NCBI GenBank assembly: GCA_001725255.1
Contig: MEFV01000004.1
Location: 62,001-126,000, forward strand
Origin: Comamonas sp. SCN 67-35
Lineage (GTDB): Bacteria > Pseudomonadota > Gammaproteobacteria > Burkholderiales > Burkholderiaceae_C
DNA length: 64,000 nt
Reading direction: 5' to 3'
Below are positions 53,776 to 62,461 of the stretch, in pieces. The notes beneath the pieces are model-generated. The model ran no database searches. It was given only the letters and a program-made list of their open reading frames with translations, and had not been told where the DNA came from. The position numbers and the translations under genes were made by a program. Position 1 is the first letter of the stretch. Every line of letters begins with the position of its first letter.

Positions 53776-55232
53776 ACGCCAACGCCCAAACCCGCGTGCT
53801 CGTCGTCGATGACGAACCCGACCTGCGCACGCTGTGCGAACTCACGCTGCTGCGCGAAGGCTACCGCGTACAGACCGCGGGAAGCCTGCACGAAGCGCGG
53901 GCCCAATTGGCGGAGGGCGGCTTTGACGTCGTGATCACCGACATGCGCCTGCCCGACGGCCTCGGACTGGAGCTGCTGCGCGTGCTGCATGAAGGGCAGC
54001 GCAGCGAGCGCTGCATCGTCATGACGGCCTACGGCTCGGCGGAAAACGCGGTGGAGGCGCTGCGCGCCGGTGCCTTCGACTACCTGACCAAGCCGGTGGA
54101 CCTCAAACAGTTTCGCAGCGTCGTGGCCTCGGCGGCGCAACAGGTGCCCGGGGCCTCGCTGCTGCAGCTCGCGCGGCGCAAACCGCAGGACGAGGCCTCC
54201 ACGCAGGACCCGGCGGCGCTGGCGCAACTGGTGGGCGTCTCCAGTGCCATGCGCGAGCTCAAGGCCAGCATCGCCAAGGTGGCGCGCAGCATGGCGCCCG
54301 TGCTGGTGCGCGGCGAATCCGGCACGGGCAAGGAACTCGTGGCACGCGCGCTGCATGCCAGCAGCCCGCGCGCAGGCGGCCCGCTCATCGCCGTCAACTG
54401 CGGCGCCATTCCGGAAGCCCTGCTCGAGGCAGAGTTCTTCGGCGCCCGCAAGGGCTCCTATACCGGCTCCATGCAGGACCGCCCAGGCTACTTTCAGGCG
54501 GCGCGCGGCGGCACGCTGTTCCTCGACGAAATCGGCGAGCTGCCCGTGTCGATGCAGCCCAAACTGCTGCGCGCCATCCAGGAGCGCACCGTCCGCCCCA
54601 TCGGCGCCACCCAGGAAGAGCCCGTCGACGTTCGCATCGTGAGCGCAACCCACCGCGATCTTGCGGCCGACGTGCACAGCGGACGCTTTCGCCAGGACCT
54701 GTACTACCGGCTCAATGTCATCGAGCTCTTCATCGCCCCGCTGCGCGAACGCTTGGACGACCTGCCCGTGCTCTGCGACGCACTGCTCGAGCGTCTGGCG
54801 CGTGAATCGGGCATCAGCGCCCCGGCGCTGGACGCCCAGGCCTTGGGGCATCTGGCGCGGTACCCCCTCGCCGGCAACGTGCGCGAGCTGGAAAACCTGC
54901 TGCATCGGGCGCTGGCTCTGACCGATGGAGGACCGCTGCAGATTCCCGCGTTCACCCCAGGCACCCAGGCCGGCGCGACGTCACTCGCCGCCCCCCGGCC
55001 CGCCACCATCGAAGAGCCGTCGGCACTACCCACGGGCGCAGCGCACCCGTTACTGGCCTGGCTCGATGCCCGTGAACGCGAAATCCTCGCGCGCACGATG
55101 GGCGAATGCGCGCACGATCAGGCCTCGGTGGCGCAGCGCCTGGGTCTGAGCGCGAGGCAGTTGCATTACCGCCTCAAGCGCCTCGGACTGACCGATGCAG
55201 ATGACGCGCCAGAAGATGAAGCGCAAGGCTGA
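53772..55232 (+). CDS. pilR: Sigma-54-dependent response regulator PilR
   Basis: 486 residues: receiver domain (VVDDEPDLRTLCE, phospho-acceptor in DVVITDMRLPDG, Lys in FDYLTKPVDL), a sigma-54 AAA+ domain with Walker A RGESGTGKELVARALH and Walker B GGTLFLDEIGELP, and a Fis-type helix-turn-helix (SVAQRLGLSARQLHYRLKRLG). The sigma-54 contact loop that usually reads GAFTGA or GSFTGA is GSYTGS here, a change at the last position. It should activate the type IV pilin promoter; no pilA is in the window. It overlaps pilS by four bases. Confidence 0.92.
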   Translation: MNANAQTRVLVVDDEPDLRTLCELTLLREGYRVQTAGSLHEARAQLAEGGFDVVITDMRLPDGLGLELLRVLHEGQRSERCIVMTAYGSAENAVEALRAGAFDYLTKPVDLKQFRSVVASAAQQVPGASLLQLARRKPQDEASTQDPAALAQLVGVSSAMRELKASIAKVARSMAPVLVRGESGTGKELVARALHASSPRAGGPLIAVNCGAIPEALLEAEFFGARKGSYTGSMQDRPGYFQAARGGTLFLDEIGELPVSMQPKLLRAIQERTVRPIGATQEEPVDVRIVSATHRDLAADVHSGRFRQDLYYRLNVIELFIAPLRERLDDLPVLCDALLERLARESGISAPALDAQALGHLARYPLAGNVRELENLLHRALALTDGGPLQIPAFTPGTQAGATSLAAPRPATIEEPSALPTGAAHPLLAWLDAREREILARTMGECAHDQASVAQRLGLSARQLHYRLKRLGLTDADDAPEDEAQG

Positions 55233-55812
55233 AGAGACGCAGTGGCGTGGCGGCTGGCTGCGCTGGGCCCATGCCTGCCCGTCTCCCAACTGCGAGGCGC
55301 GCCCCGCGCTCGCATGCATCGACCTGATCGTCGTGCACTCCATCAGCCTGCCACCCGGCGAATATGGCGGCGACGCGGTCGCGGCCCTGTTTCTCAATCG
55401 GCTCGACTGGGACGCGCATCCCTACTACGCGCAGATCCGCGGACTGCGCGTCTCCAGCCACTTCTTCATCACGCGCGCGGGCAAGGTCTGGCAGTTCGTC
55501 GACATCCATCAGCGTGCCTGGCATGCGGGCGTCTCCAGCTACCGTGGCCGCGCGCGATGCAACGACGATTCGGTCGGCATCGAGCTCGAAGGGCTGGAAG
55601 GCCAGCCGTTTGAAGCGGCGCAATACGCCACGCTCCAGCGCCTGTGCGATGCGCTGCGCCGCGTCTTGCCCATACGCTACGTGGCCGGGCATGAGCACAT
55701 CGCCCCCGGTCGCAAGGCAGACCCCGGCGCGGCCTTCGACTGGATGCGCCTTTCTGGCCACCTCGCAGGCTCGGGCCTCATGCTGCCGCCACTCACGCAG
55801 CACACACGCTGA
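55216..55812 (+). CDS. ampD: 1,6-anhydro-N-acetylmuramyl-L-alanine amidase AmpD
   Basis: About 198 residues of the amidase_2 family. Zinc ligands are the histidine in LIVVHSISLPPGEYGG and those in VAGHEHIAPGRKADPG; SSHFFITRAGKVWQFV is the characteristic centre. AmpD removes the stem peptide from anhydro-muropeptides in the cytoplasm during wall recycling. The start is uncertain: ATG 55216 (MKRKAEE), 55201 or 55195 all lie within the last codons of pilR, so the two genes overlap slightly and are probably cotranscribed. Confidence 0.9.
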   Translation: MKRKAEETQWRGGWLRWAHACPSPNCEARPALACIDLIVVHSISLPPGEYGGDAVAALFLNRLDWDAHPYYAQIRGLRVSSHFFITRAGKVWQFVDIHQRAWHAGVSSYRGRARCNDDSVGIELEGLEGQPFEAAQYATLQRLCDALRRVLPIRYVAGHEHIAPGRKADPGAAFDWMRLSGHLAGSGLMLPPLTQHTR

Positions 55813-56280
55813 AGCCGGTCGAGCCAGGCATGAAGGCACGTCTTCATGCGCGGTCCGCACGTTCATCGCCCGCACGCGGCACTCCTGCGCACGCAAATCG
55901 CTGTATCCAAGCAACAAAAGACGGTGCTGCCGTCGCATGCTGCTTTTCATTCTGCAGCACTGCTCTCATAATCCGAGCTAGACAAGCCCATGCACTATCG
56001 GATCGCTCCAATGCACCACACGCCCATGCTTAACCGGTGGTGCCGTGCTCCCTTCTCGGTCAGGAAAAGGGATCTGGTTTGACGCCCCACGCCATGGCCA
56101 CATCACACCCAACGCCAACGGATTTCAAGACGCCCTCCACACCCGCCATGCCCGCGCATGGACGGCACGGGGGGCGTTCCCTTATTCGGGGCAAGAGGCC
56201 GTACGCCTCGTTGCCACGGATCGCTGCATGCGCCATGCAAGCAGGCAGTGTTCTTTGCTAATCGACTCAAGGAGAACATG
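55813..56280. other. 468-base upstream region of the histone-like gene
   Basis: No gene is supported here. TTTTCA at 55944-55949 and CATAAT at 55967-55972, 17 bases apart, could be a sigma-70 promoter and would give a 5' untranslated region of about 300 bases. GAGGC-CGTAC-GCCTC near 56200 is a small stem in that leader. AAGGAG occurs just before the histone-like start. Confidence 0.4.
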
Positions 56281-56730
56281 ATGGCAACTGCGAAGAAGCC
56301 CGCCGCCAAGAAAGCGGCCCCAGCGAAGAAGGCCGCCCCTGCAAAGAAGGCGGCAGTGAAGAAGGCCGCGGCCCCGGCGAAGAAGGCCGCTCCCGCCAAG
56401 AAGGTTGCCGTGAAGAAGGCCGCCCCGGCGAAGAAGGCTGCGGCAAAAAAGGCCGCTCCGGCAAAGAAGGTCGCCGTGAAGAAGGCCGCCCCGGCAAAGA
56501 AGGCTGCGGCGAAAAAGGCCCCGGCCAAGAAGGTTGCCGTGAAGAAGGCCGCCCCGGCAAAGAAGGCTGCGGCAAAGAAGGCCGCTCCGGCAAAGAAGGT
56601 CGCCGTGAAGAAGGCCGCCCCGGCAAAGAAGGCTGCGGCGAAAAAGGCCCCGGCAAAGAAGGCCGCCCCCGCCAAGACGGCCCTCAACCCGCAGGCGGCC
56701 TGGCCGTTCCCGACGCAGAACAAGCCCTGA
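56281..56730 (+). CDS. Histone H1-like, lysine/alanine-rich DNA-binding protein (AlgP/HctB type)
   Basis: 149 residues made almost entirely of Lys, Ala, Pro and Val. After MATAKKPAAKKAAPAKKAAP come tandem units of the KKAAPAKKAAAKKAAPAKKV type until the short end LNPQAAWPFPTQNKP. It resembles eukaryotic histone H1 tails and the KAAPAKK proteins of Bordetella (BpH1) and Pseudomonas (AlgP), which bind DNA non-specifically. ATG 56281 has GGAG six bases upstream; the adjacent ATG 56278 is also possible. The repeats are nearly identical at DNA level, so the length is likely to vary between strains. The hydrophobic antisense frame is an artefact of the repeat. Confidence 0.9.
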   Translation: MATAKKPAAKKAAPAKKAAPAKKAAVKKAAAPAKKAAPAKKVAVKKAAPAKKAAAKKAAPAKKVAVKKAAPAKKAAAKKAPAKKVAVKKAAPAKKAAAKKAAPAKKVAVKKAAPAKKAAAKKAPAKKAAPAKTALNPQAAWPFPTQNKP

Positions 56731-56756
56731 TCAAGCGGGGGGCGTCCTGCAACCCT

Positions 56757-56776
56757 CGGAAGTCGGCCGACTTCCG
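56757..56776. terminator. Bidirectional hairpin between the histone-like gene and the PfkB kinase gene
   Basis: CGGAAGTCGG at 56757-56766 and CCGACTTCCG at 56767-56776 form a perfect 20-base palindrome between convergent genes. GGGGTTTGT follows on the plus strand, a weak U-tract. Confidence 0.65.
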
Positions 56777-56788
56777 GGGGTTTGTCAT

Positions 56789-57685
56789 TCACTGCACGGC
56801 AAAATCAACCGTGTAATTCTGTGGCCCGCGGTGCGCGATCTTGAGCGCGCCCATGCGGCTGCCCAGTTCGGCGCAGCGCACGAGCGGCCATCCACGCTCC
56901 AGTCCATAGAGCAGCGCTCCCCGCCAGGCATCGCCACAGCCCGTGGGGTCGAGCAGCTGCGCGGGCGCCACGGGCGGCACCACCTGGCACTCGCCTTGCT
57001 CCCACACCTCACTGCCCTGCGCGCCCAGCGTCACCATGAAGCCCTTGACCTGGCGCGAGATTTCCGCCTTGCTCAGGCCCGTGCGCTCGCACAGCATCTT
57101 CCCTTCGTAATCGTTGACCGCCACCCAGCTGGCCTGCGCGATGAAGCGCCTGAGTGCCTCGCCGTCGAACATCGGCAGGCCCTGGCCCGGGTCGAACACG
57201 AAGGGAATGCCCGCCTGCACCATCTGCTCGGCGTGCTCGATCATGGCCTCACGCCCATCGGGCGCGACGATGCCCACGCGCACCTGCGGATCGGCCACGA
57301 TCCGGTTGTGATGCGCCATCATCATGGCACCCGGATGAAACGCCGTGATCTGATTGTTGTCGCGGTCGGTCATGATCATGGCCTGCGCCGTGTAGACATC
57401 GGCAAGCTGCTGCACGCTGGCCGTTGAAATGCCCAGATCGGCAAAACGCTGCATGTAGCTCGCGCCATCGCTGCCGAGCACGGCCATGGGGCGCGGGTCC
57501 CCGCCCAGGAGCTTGAGGGCATAGGCAATGTTGCCCGCGCAGCCACCGAAATCCCGGCGCAGCGTGGGCACCAGAAACGACACATTCAGGATGTGCAGCT
57601 GCTGCGGCAGGATCTGCTCGGAAAACCGACCTTCGAAGGTCATGATCATGTCAAATGCCAGCGATCCACAAATCAGCGCCGCCAT
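56789..57685 (-). CDS. PfkB-family carbohydrate/nucleoside kinase
   Basis: 298 residues of the ribokinase fold. The N-terminal GG motif is LRRDFGGCAGNIAYALKLLG and the C-terminal catalytic signature LLDPTGCGDAWRGALLYGL, with the Asp as base and the GCGD anion hole. Members phosphorylate sugars or nucleosides; the closest pattern is that of adenosine-kinase/ribokinase-like proteins of beta-proteobacteria, but the substrate cannot be fixed. ATG 57685 is 24 bases downstream of the DUF3426 gene stop on the same strand. Confidence 0.87.
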   Translation of the reverse strand: MAALICGSLAFDMIMTFEGRFSEQILPQQLHILNVSFLVPTLRRDFGGCAGNIAYALKLLGGDPRPMAVLGSDGASYMQRFADLGISTASVQQLADVYTAQAMIMTDRDNNQITAFHPGAMMMAHHNRIVADPQVRVGIVAPDGREAMIEHAEQMVQAGIPFVFDPGQGLPMFDGEALRRFIAQASWVAVNDYEGKMLCERTGLSKAEISRQVKGFMVTLGAQGSEVWEQGECQVVPPVAPAQLLDPTGCGDAWRGALLYGLERGWPLVRCAELGSRMGALKIAHRGPQNYTVDFAVQ

Positions 57686-57709
57686 ACGTCTGTCTCCATC
57701 GTCCAGTCA

Positions 57710-58885
57710 TCAAGGATAAAACGCGAGCAGACGGTAGCCGCTCACTTGTTCTGCGCCCGCAAGCACGCGCACACGCACGCTGGTGCTCCAGTCTCCTCGC
57801 GCCGCCAGCTGCGCTGGCGCGCCCAGATCGGCCGCGGTGAGAACCCGGCGCAACACCGGTTGCTCTCGCGCATCCATCAGGGTCAGCTCGAACGCGGGCG
57901 TCGCCACCGCCATCGGCGCGACGTTCTTGATGCTCAACTGCAAGGCATAGGCGGGGTCGCCGGTACGCTCGCGCACGAATGAAGACGCATCGATCATCAC
58001 GTCAGCAATGCGCCGCGGCGCCGCCAGAGTGCACCCCAGGGGCTCGCACAGGCGCGCCAGCCACGGTTGTGCCTGCGGATACAGCGCGGCAAGTGAATCG
58101 CGCTCACGCACGGCCACCTGCAAGCCGAGCGCGGCCACGAGCACCAGGGACATCACGATCAACACCAGGCGCACGAGCGGCCGGCGCCAGAACGCGCCAC
58201 GTCGTGCGGCACGCACGAAGTCGAAATCATCCGTCTCGTCATCGACTGCCGCATGAGAGGCAGACACGGCAGACCAGGATATGAGCGCATCCGCGGGCTC
58301 CCGCAGCGCCAGGGGCTCGGGCTCGGGCTCGGGCTCAGGCTCAGGTCCCGGGGTCGGCCCGATCGCCACCTCGGGCAATGGGTTGGGCTGCATGAGGTGC
58401 TCGAACTCGGGCTCAGGCGCCGAGTGATCGGCCGCCGCGCCCTCCGCAAGCGGCCACAGGACAGGCTCACGTCTGTCCTGACCATCCAGCCGTTCCGACA
58501 CACGGCTGGCGAACTGGCGCGTCGGCATCGCTGCCGGCACGCCGACGAGATCATGCACGTGCTCCCGCCAAACCTGTGCAGGCTCGGCCGCCTCGCGCTC
58601 GTCGCCCTCTTCCAGCACATGCGGTAACTGCTCGGGAGGCGGAAGCGCCTCGGGAGGCTCACGCGAAGCTGGCGCCGAGGTCTCGTTCGGCCGGGTCAGC
58701 TCGGACGGCAAGGACAACAGGGGTGGCGGCGGTTGAATCCATGCCTCGTCATCGACCAGGCATTCGAACGCATCAAAAATCTGCTTGCACTGACCGCAAC
58801 GCACCCAGCCCTCAGCCAGACGCAGTTGATCGGCAACGACCTTGAACGAAGTCTGGCAATGGGGGCAGCGTGTGATCTGACTCAT
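57710..58885 (-). CDS. Zinc-ribbon and DUF3426 membrane protein
   Basis: 391 residues. The N terminus is an MJ0042-type zinc ribbon (TRCPHCQTSFKVVADQLRLA, then GWVRCGQCKQIFDA). A long acidic, proline-rich linker includes a run of Glu-Pro repeats near residue 195 (GC-rich simple repeat at about 58313-58352). One membrane helix follows (VRLVLIVMSLVLVAALGLQV), then a periplasmic DUF3426 domain of about 150 residues ending SGYRLLAFYP. This organisation is common next to prmA in Burkholderiales; the role is unknown. Confidence 0.85.
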   Translation of the reverse strand: MSQITRCPHCQTSFKVVADQLRLAEGWVRCGQCKQIFDAFECLVDDEAWIQPPPPLLSLPSELTRPNETSAPASREPPEALPPPEQLPHVLEEGDEREAAEPAQVWREHVHDLVGVPAAMPTRQFASRVSERLDGQDRREPVLWPLAEGAAADHSAPEPEFEHLMQPNPLPEVAIGPTPGPEPEPEPEPEPLALREPADALISWSAVSASHAAVDDETDDFDFVRAARRGAFWRRPLVRLVLIVMSLVLVAALGLQVAVRERDSLAALYPQAQPWLARLCEPLGCTLAAPRRIADVMIDASSFVRERTGDPAYALQLSIKNVAPMAVATPAFELTLMDAREQPVLRRVLTAADLGAPAQLAARGDWSTSVRVRVLAGAEQVSGYRLLAFYP

Positions 58886-58928
58886 CGGCGATCGATTGTA
58901 GGGAGCGCCATGGCCCGTCCGGCGCCGC

Positions 58929-59822
58929 TCAGCGCCGAGCCGTCATCAGTATCCAGCCATCCTCGCCGTCGGCCACCTCGAGCCGCGTCCATGGCGCATA
59001 GGCCTGCTGCAACTCCTCGGCCTGGCGCTCCAGGATCCCGGCCAGAACCAAGGTCCCGCCTTCGGCCACGCGCGCGCACAGCAAGGGAGCCAGCACCTTG
59101 AGGGGCGTTGCCAGAATGTTGGCCAGCACGGTCTGGTACTGGCCATCGGCCAGCTCGGGCAGCCCCGCGCGCAACTGCACGGCATTGGCCTCGGCGTTGG
59201 CCCGCGTGGCCTCGACGGCCGCGGGATCGATGTCGACCGCAGCCACCTCGCCCGCGCCGAACTTGGCCGCACCGATGGCAAGAATGCCCGAGCCACAGCC
59301 GTAGTCGAGTACCCGCCCCGAGGACACCTGCGCCGCATGATCGGCGATCCAGCGCAGACACATGCGCGTGGTCGGGTGCGTGCCGGTGCCGAACGCCATG
59401 CCCGGGTCGAGCCGGATGCATTGCCGCGCCTCGGCAGGCGGCTGGTGCCAGCTTGGCACGATCCAGAAGTCGGGCGTGATCTGCACGGGGCTGAACTGCG
59501 ACTGCGTGAGACGCACCCAATCCTGCTCGGCCACCGCCACCACGCCGATGATGGCGCAATCGGCAAAAAAGTCCTGCAAGGGCAGCAGCCGCGCGGCTTC
59601 CGCAGCCTGGCTCTCATCGGTGAACAGCGCGCTGATGCGGCTGCGCCGCCAGCCCTGCTGCGCGACGGGCATGCCAGGCTCGCCGAACAGCGGGCGCTCG
59701 TGCTGCGTCAGCGCCTCGGCATCCTCCACCGAGACACTGAGCGCATCGAGCGCCTCCAGTGCCTCGCTCAGCGGCTCGACGCGATCCTCGGGGCAGACCA
59801 GGCGCAACTCGAACAGGCTCAC
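58929..59822 (-). CDS. prmA: Ribosomal protein L11 methyltransferase
   Basis: 297 residues, GTG start at 59822. The N-terminal L11-binding domain is followed by the SAM-methyltransferase core: FGTGTHPTTRMCLRWI (the PrmA-specific segment), motif I VLDYGCGSGILAIGAAKFGA and VLANILATPLKVLAPLL. It trimethylates lysines and the N terminus of ribosomal protein L11. It lies 18 bases downstream of accC, so it is probably carried on the acc transcript. Confidence 0.95.
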   Translation of the reverse strand: MSLFELRLVCPEDRVEPLSEALEALDALSVSVEDAEALTQHERPLFGEPGMPVAQQGWRRSRISALFTDESQAAEAARLLPLQDFFADCAIIGVVAVAEQDWVRLTQSQFSPVQITPDFWIVPSWHQPPAEARQCIRLDPGMAFGTGTHPTTRMCLRWIADHAAQVSSGRVLDYGCGSGILAIGAAKFGAGEVAAVDIDPAAVEATRANAEANAVQLRAGLPELADGQYQTVLANILATPLKVLAPLLCARVAEGGTLVLAGILERQAEELQQAYAPWTRLEVADGEDGWILMTARR

Positions 59823-59840
59823 GGCAGCCTACGCGGACTC

Positions 59841-61190
59841 TCAGCGCTTGCGCGCCGCGAGCCACTCCTCCAGGTAGTGAATGTTGGTGCCACCGGCGAC
59901 ATAGCGCGCATCGACCATCAACTCGCTGTGCAGCGGGACGTTGGTGGAAATGCCTTCCACCACGGTCTCGCGCAGCGCCGTGCGCATGCGCGCCAGCGCC
60001 TGCTCTCGCGTGTCGCCGTGCACGATGATCTTGCCGATCATGGAGTCGTAGTTCGGCGGCACGTAGTAGTTGGTGTAGATGTGGGTATCGACGCGCACCC
60101 CGGGGCCACCGGGCGCATGCCACTTGGTGATGCGCCCCGGCGACGGGGTGAACTTGTACGGGTCCTCGGCATTGAGTCGGCACTCGATGGAGTGGCCCCG
60201 CACCTGCACCTGCCTTTGCGTGAAATCGAGCTTTTCGCCCGCCGCCACCATGATCTGCCAGCGCACGATGTCCACGCCCGTGATCCATTCGGTCACCGGG
60301 TGCTCGACTTGCACGCGCGTGTTCATCTCGATGAAATAGAACTCGCCGTTTTCATAGAGGAATTCGAAGGTTCCCGCGCCGCGGTAGCCGATCTTCTTGC
60401 AGGCACTGACGCAGCGCTCGCCGATTTTCTCGATCAGCTTGCGCGGAATGCCCAGCGCCGGTGCTTCCTCGATCACCTTCTGATGGCGCCGCTGCATGGA
60501 GCAGTCGCGCTCGGCCAGATACACCGCGTTCTTGTATTTGTCGGCAAGGATCTGGATTTCGATGTGGCGCGGGTTCTGCAGGAATTTCTCCATGTAGACC
60601 GCCGGATTGCCGAAGGCCGCCTCGGCCTCGGCCTTGGTCAGCTGCACGGCATTCACCAGCGCCGCCTCGGTGTGCACCTCGCGCATGCCGCGACCGCCGC
60701 CACCGCCCGCGGCCTTGATGATGACGGGATAGCCTATGCTTTTGGCGATCTTGCGCCACTGCGCCGGGTCGTCCGGCAACTCGCCATCCGACCCCGGCAC
60801 GCAGGGCACACCCGCCTTGATCATCGCGCGCTTGGCCGAGACCTTGTCGCCCATGGTACGGATGGACTCCGGCGTCGGGCCGATGAACTGAAAGCCGCTT
60901 TGCTCCACGCGCTCGGCAAAGTCGGCGTTCTCCGACAGGAAACCGTAGCCGGGGTGAATCGCCTCGGCATCCGTGACCTCGGCGGCCGAGATGATCGCTG
61001 GCATGTTCAGGTAGGACTGCGCCGACGCCGCCGGGCCGATGCATACAGCCTCGTCCGCGAGCTTGACGTACTTGGCATCGCGGTCGGCCTCGGAATAGAC
61101 CATGACGGCCTTGACGCCGAGCTCGGCGCAGGCGCGCTGGATGCGCAGGGCGATTTCGCCGCGATTGGCGACCAGGATTTTTTTAAACAT
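59841..61190 (-). CDS. accC: Acetyl-CoA carboxylase biotin carboxylase subunit
   Basis: 449 residues. [20 protein letters not shown] is the classic opening; the glycine-rich ATP loop is [20 protein letters not shown], and the catalytic region [20 protein letters not shown] is intact. It carboxylates biotin on AccB with ATP and bicarbonate in the first step of fatty-acid synthesis. ATG 61190 has GGGAG just upstream. The ATG also overlaps the stop of a 38-codon ORF that repeats the first codons of this very gene. The arrangement accB-accC-prmA is typical. Confidence 0.97.
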   Translation of the reverse strand: MFKKILVANRGEIALRIQRACAELGVKAVMVYSEADRDAKYVKLADEAVCIGPAASAQSYLNMPAIISAAEVTDAEAIHPGYGFLSENADFAERVEQSGFQFIGPTPESIRTMGDKVSAKRAMIKAGVPCVPGSDGELPDDPAQWRKIAKSIGYPVIIKAAGGGGGRGMREVHTEAALVNAVQLTKAEAEAAFGNPAVYMEKFLQNPRHIEIQILADKYKNAVYLAERDCSMQRRHQKVIEEAPALGIPRKLIEKIGERCVSACKKIGYRGAGTFEFLYENGEFYFIEMNTRVQVEHPVTEWITGVDIVRWQIMVAAGEKLDFTQRQVQVRGHSIECRLNAEDPYKFTPSPGRITKWHAPGGPGVRVDTHIYTNYYVPPNYDSMIGKIIVHGDTREQALARMRTALRETVVEGISTNVPLHSELMVDARYVAGGTNIHYLEEWLAARKR

Positions 61191-61299
61191 GGGCTCCCTC
61201 GCGGCTCATCGCCCGCGCGCTGGCGCGCGCCAGTGCCATTTGCTTCGCCTTGCCTGCGGCAAGAACCCCCCGGTTGGCGACCAGAATTTTCTTGAACAT
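61183..61299 (-). CDS. 38-codon leader ORF derived from a duplicated accC start
   Basis: From ATG 61299 (AAGGA just upstream) the frame reads [20 protein letters not shown] and ends SREGAHV, its TAA (61185-61183) lying within the first accC codons (CATGTTTAAA). Its first eleven codons encode the same [11 protein letters not shown] as accC with a few silent changes, so a copy of the gene start was placed 109 bases upstream. Translation of this ORF would end on top of the accC start, suggesting coupling; equally it may be inert debris of a duplication. It lies between accB and accC. Confidence 0.5.
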   Translation of the reverse strand: MFKKILVANRGVLAAGKAKQMALARASARAMSREGAHV

Positions 61300-61355
61300 G
61301 ATGTCCTTACGATTTTATGGATCGGAACCCCCGGCTCGGGCGGGAGCCGAGAACA

Positions 61356-61796
61356 TCATTCAATGACGAACAAGGGTTGACCGTATTCGACCGCCTGGCC
61401 GTTCTCCGCCATCACCCGGGTAACCGTACCGGCGGTTTCCGCTTCGATTTCGTTGAGGATCTTCATCGCCTCGATGATGCACAGCACATCGCCCTGCTTG
61501 ACCTGGCTGCCCACATCGACGAACGGTGCACCGCCCGGACTGGAGGCGCGGTAGAAGGTGCCGACCATGGGCGACTTGACGGTATTGCCCTCCGCCACCT
61601 CAACGGCAGGCGCGGCGGCAGCCATGGCGGGGGCCGCCACCGCCACGGGCGGTGCCACTGCGGGTTGCGCCAGCACAGGAGCGGCCGTGCCGCCCTTGAC
61701 GATGCGAACCTTGCCTTCGGCCTCGGTGATCTCGAGTTCAGACACATTCGACTCGGACACCAGATCGATCAGGGTCTTGAGTTTTCGCAGATCCAT
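61356..61796 (-). CDS. accB: Biotin carboxyl carrier protein of acetyl-CoA carboxylase
   Basis: 146 residues. A short N-terminal domain (MDLRKLKTLIDLVSESNVSE) is linked by an Ala/Pro/Val-rich hinge (about residues 40-70) to the biotinyl domain, in which the biotinylated lysine is in CIIEAMKILNEIEAE and the 'thumb' is SPMVGTFYRASSPGGAPFVD. It shuttles carboxyl groups between AccC and the carboxyltransferase. It begins the accB-accC-prmA gene set. Confidence 0.96.
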   Translation of the reverse strand: MDLRKLKTLIDLVSESNVSELEITEAEGKVRIVKGGTAAPVLAQPAVAPPVAVAAPAMAAAAPAVEVAEGNTVKSPMVGTFYRASSPGGAPFVDVGSQVKQGDVLCIIEAMKILNEIEAETAGTVTRVMAENGQAVEYGQPLFVIE

Positions 61797-61860
61797 AAAG
61801 ATTCCAAAAGAGGCTATGAAGCGCTAATTTACTGCAATTGACATGCAATTGCCAAAATCA
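61797..61860. repeat. Degenerate short repeat upstream of accB
   Basis: CCAAAAGAGGCTATGAAGCG then CTAATTTACTGCAATTG reads like the inverted form of the short repeat seen elsewhere (GAGGC, AGCGCT). The similarity is partial. The stretch lies between the tlpA-like gene and accB, just upstream of accB on the minus strand, and must also contain accB expression signals. Confidence 0.3.
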
Positions 61861-61894
61861 GGCGTATTGAATGCAGGGTACGAGGCCTGGGCGA

Positions 61895-62461
61895 TCAGAC
61901 GGACGCCCGCCATTGCTGCAGATCGGTTTCAGAAAGTTCGCCGATTTTACGCTCAGCGATGGTGCCGTTCGCGTGAAAAAGAACGGAGAAGGGCAAAGCA
62001 CCGTTGGGATTGCCCAAGTCACGCACCAGACCCATGCCTGCGGCACCGCCCAAAACCACGGGAAACGCCAGCGGAGTGCGCTGCAGGAAGCCGCGCACGC
62101 TCGCCACCTGGTCGATCGCCAGGCCCAGCACCTGCCAGCCATCGGCCTTGTGCGACCCGTAAAAGGCATTGAGCCGCGGCAGCTCCTGCACGCACGGCGG
62201 GCACCAGGTGGCCCAGAAATTCAGCAGCAACGGACGACCGCGAAACGCCGCCATCTGCACCGCCTTGCCTTCGGGAGTCTCGAACGCGCTGGCCCACCAG
62301 TGATCGATCGCCTGTGCGTCGGCACTTTTCGGACTGAACCGCCACCAGGCGAGCCCCGCGCCCGCCACGGCTGCGGCGGCAGCCACGCCCAGCATCAAGG
62401 CACGGCGGCGCGATGCCACGGCCGCGGCATCGGCCGCGGGAGCACGGTCAGAAGTGGTCAT
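61895..62461 (-). CDS. TlpA-like thioredoxin-fold protein, membrane-anchored
   Basis: 188 residues. The N terminus has basic residues followed by a hydrophobic segment (RRRALMLGVAAAAAVAGAGL), an uncleaved anchor or signal. The redox centre is FWATWCPPCVQELPRL, with the CPPC variant of the thioredoxin motif, and the cis-proline region is ALPFSVLF. It probably acts in the periplasm as a thiol-disulfide reductase, for example in cytochrome c maturation. The gene overlaps the upstream hypothetical gene by four bases. Confidence 0.88.
   Translation of the reverse strand: MTTSDRAPAADAAAVASRRRALMLGVAAAAAVAGAGLAWWRFSPKSADAQAIDHWWASAFETPEGKAVQMAAFRGRPLLLNFWATWCPPCVQELPRLNAFYGSHKADGWQVLGLAIDQVASVRGFLQRTPLAFPVVLGGAAGMGLVRDLGNPNGALPFSVLFHANGTIAERKIGELSETDLQQWRASV

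Noticed and set aside
56103..56792. A 229-codon hydrophobic minus-strand frame (FFAGAAFFTATFFAGA repeats) opposite the histone-like gene
   Set aside because: It is the reverse-complement image of the Lys/Ala codon repeat. The plus-strand gene has a proper ribosome-binding site, known family resemblance and a terminator, and the antisense frame has none.
58313..58352. Tandem six-base repeats (GGGCTC) that look like a small satellite
   Set aside because: They encode the Glu-Pro run in the DUF3426 protein linker and stay in frame, so they are part of that gene.
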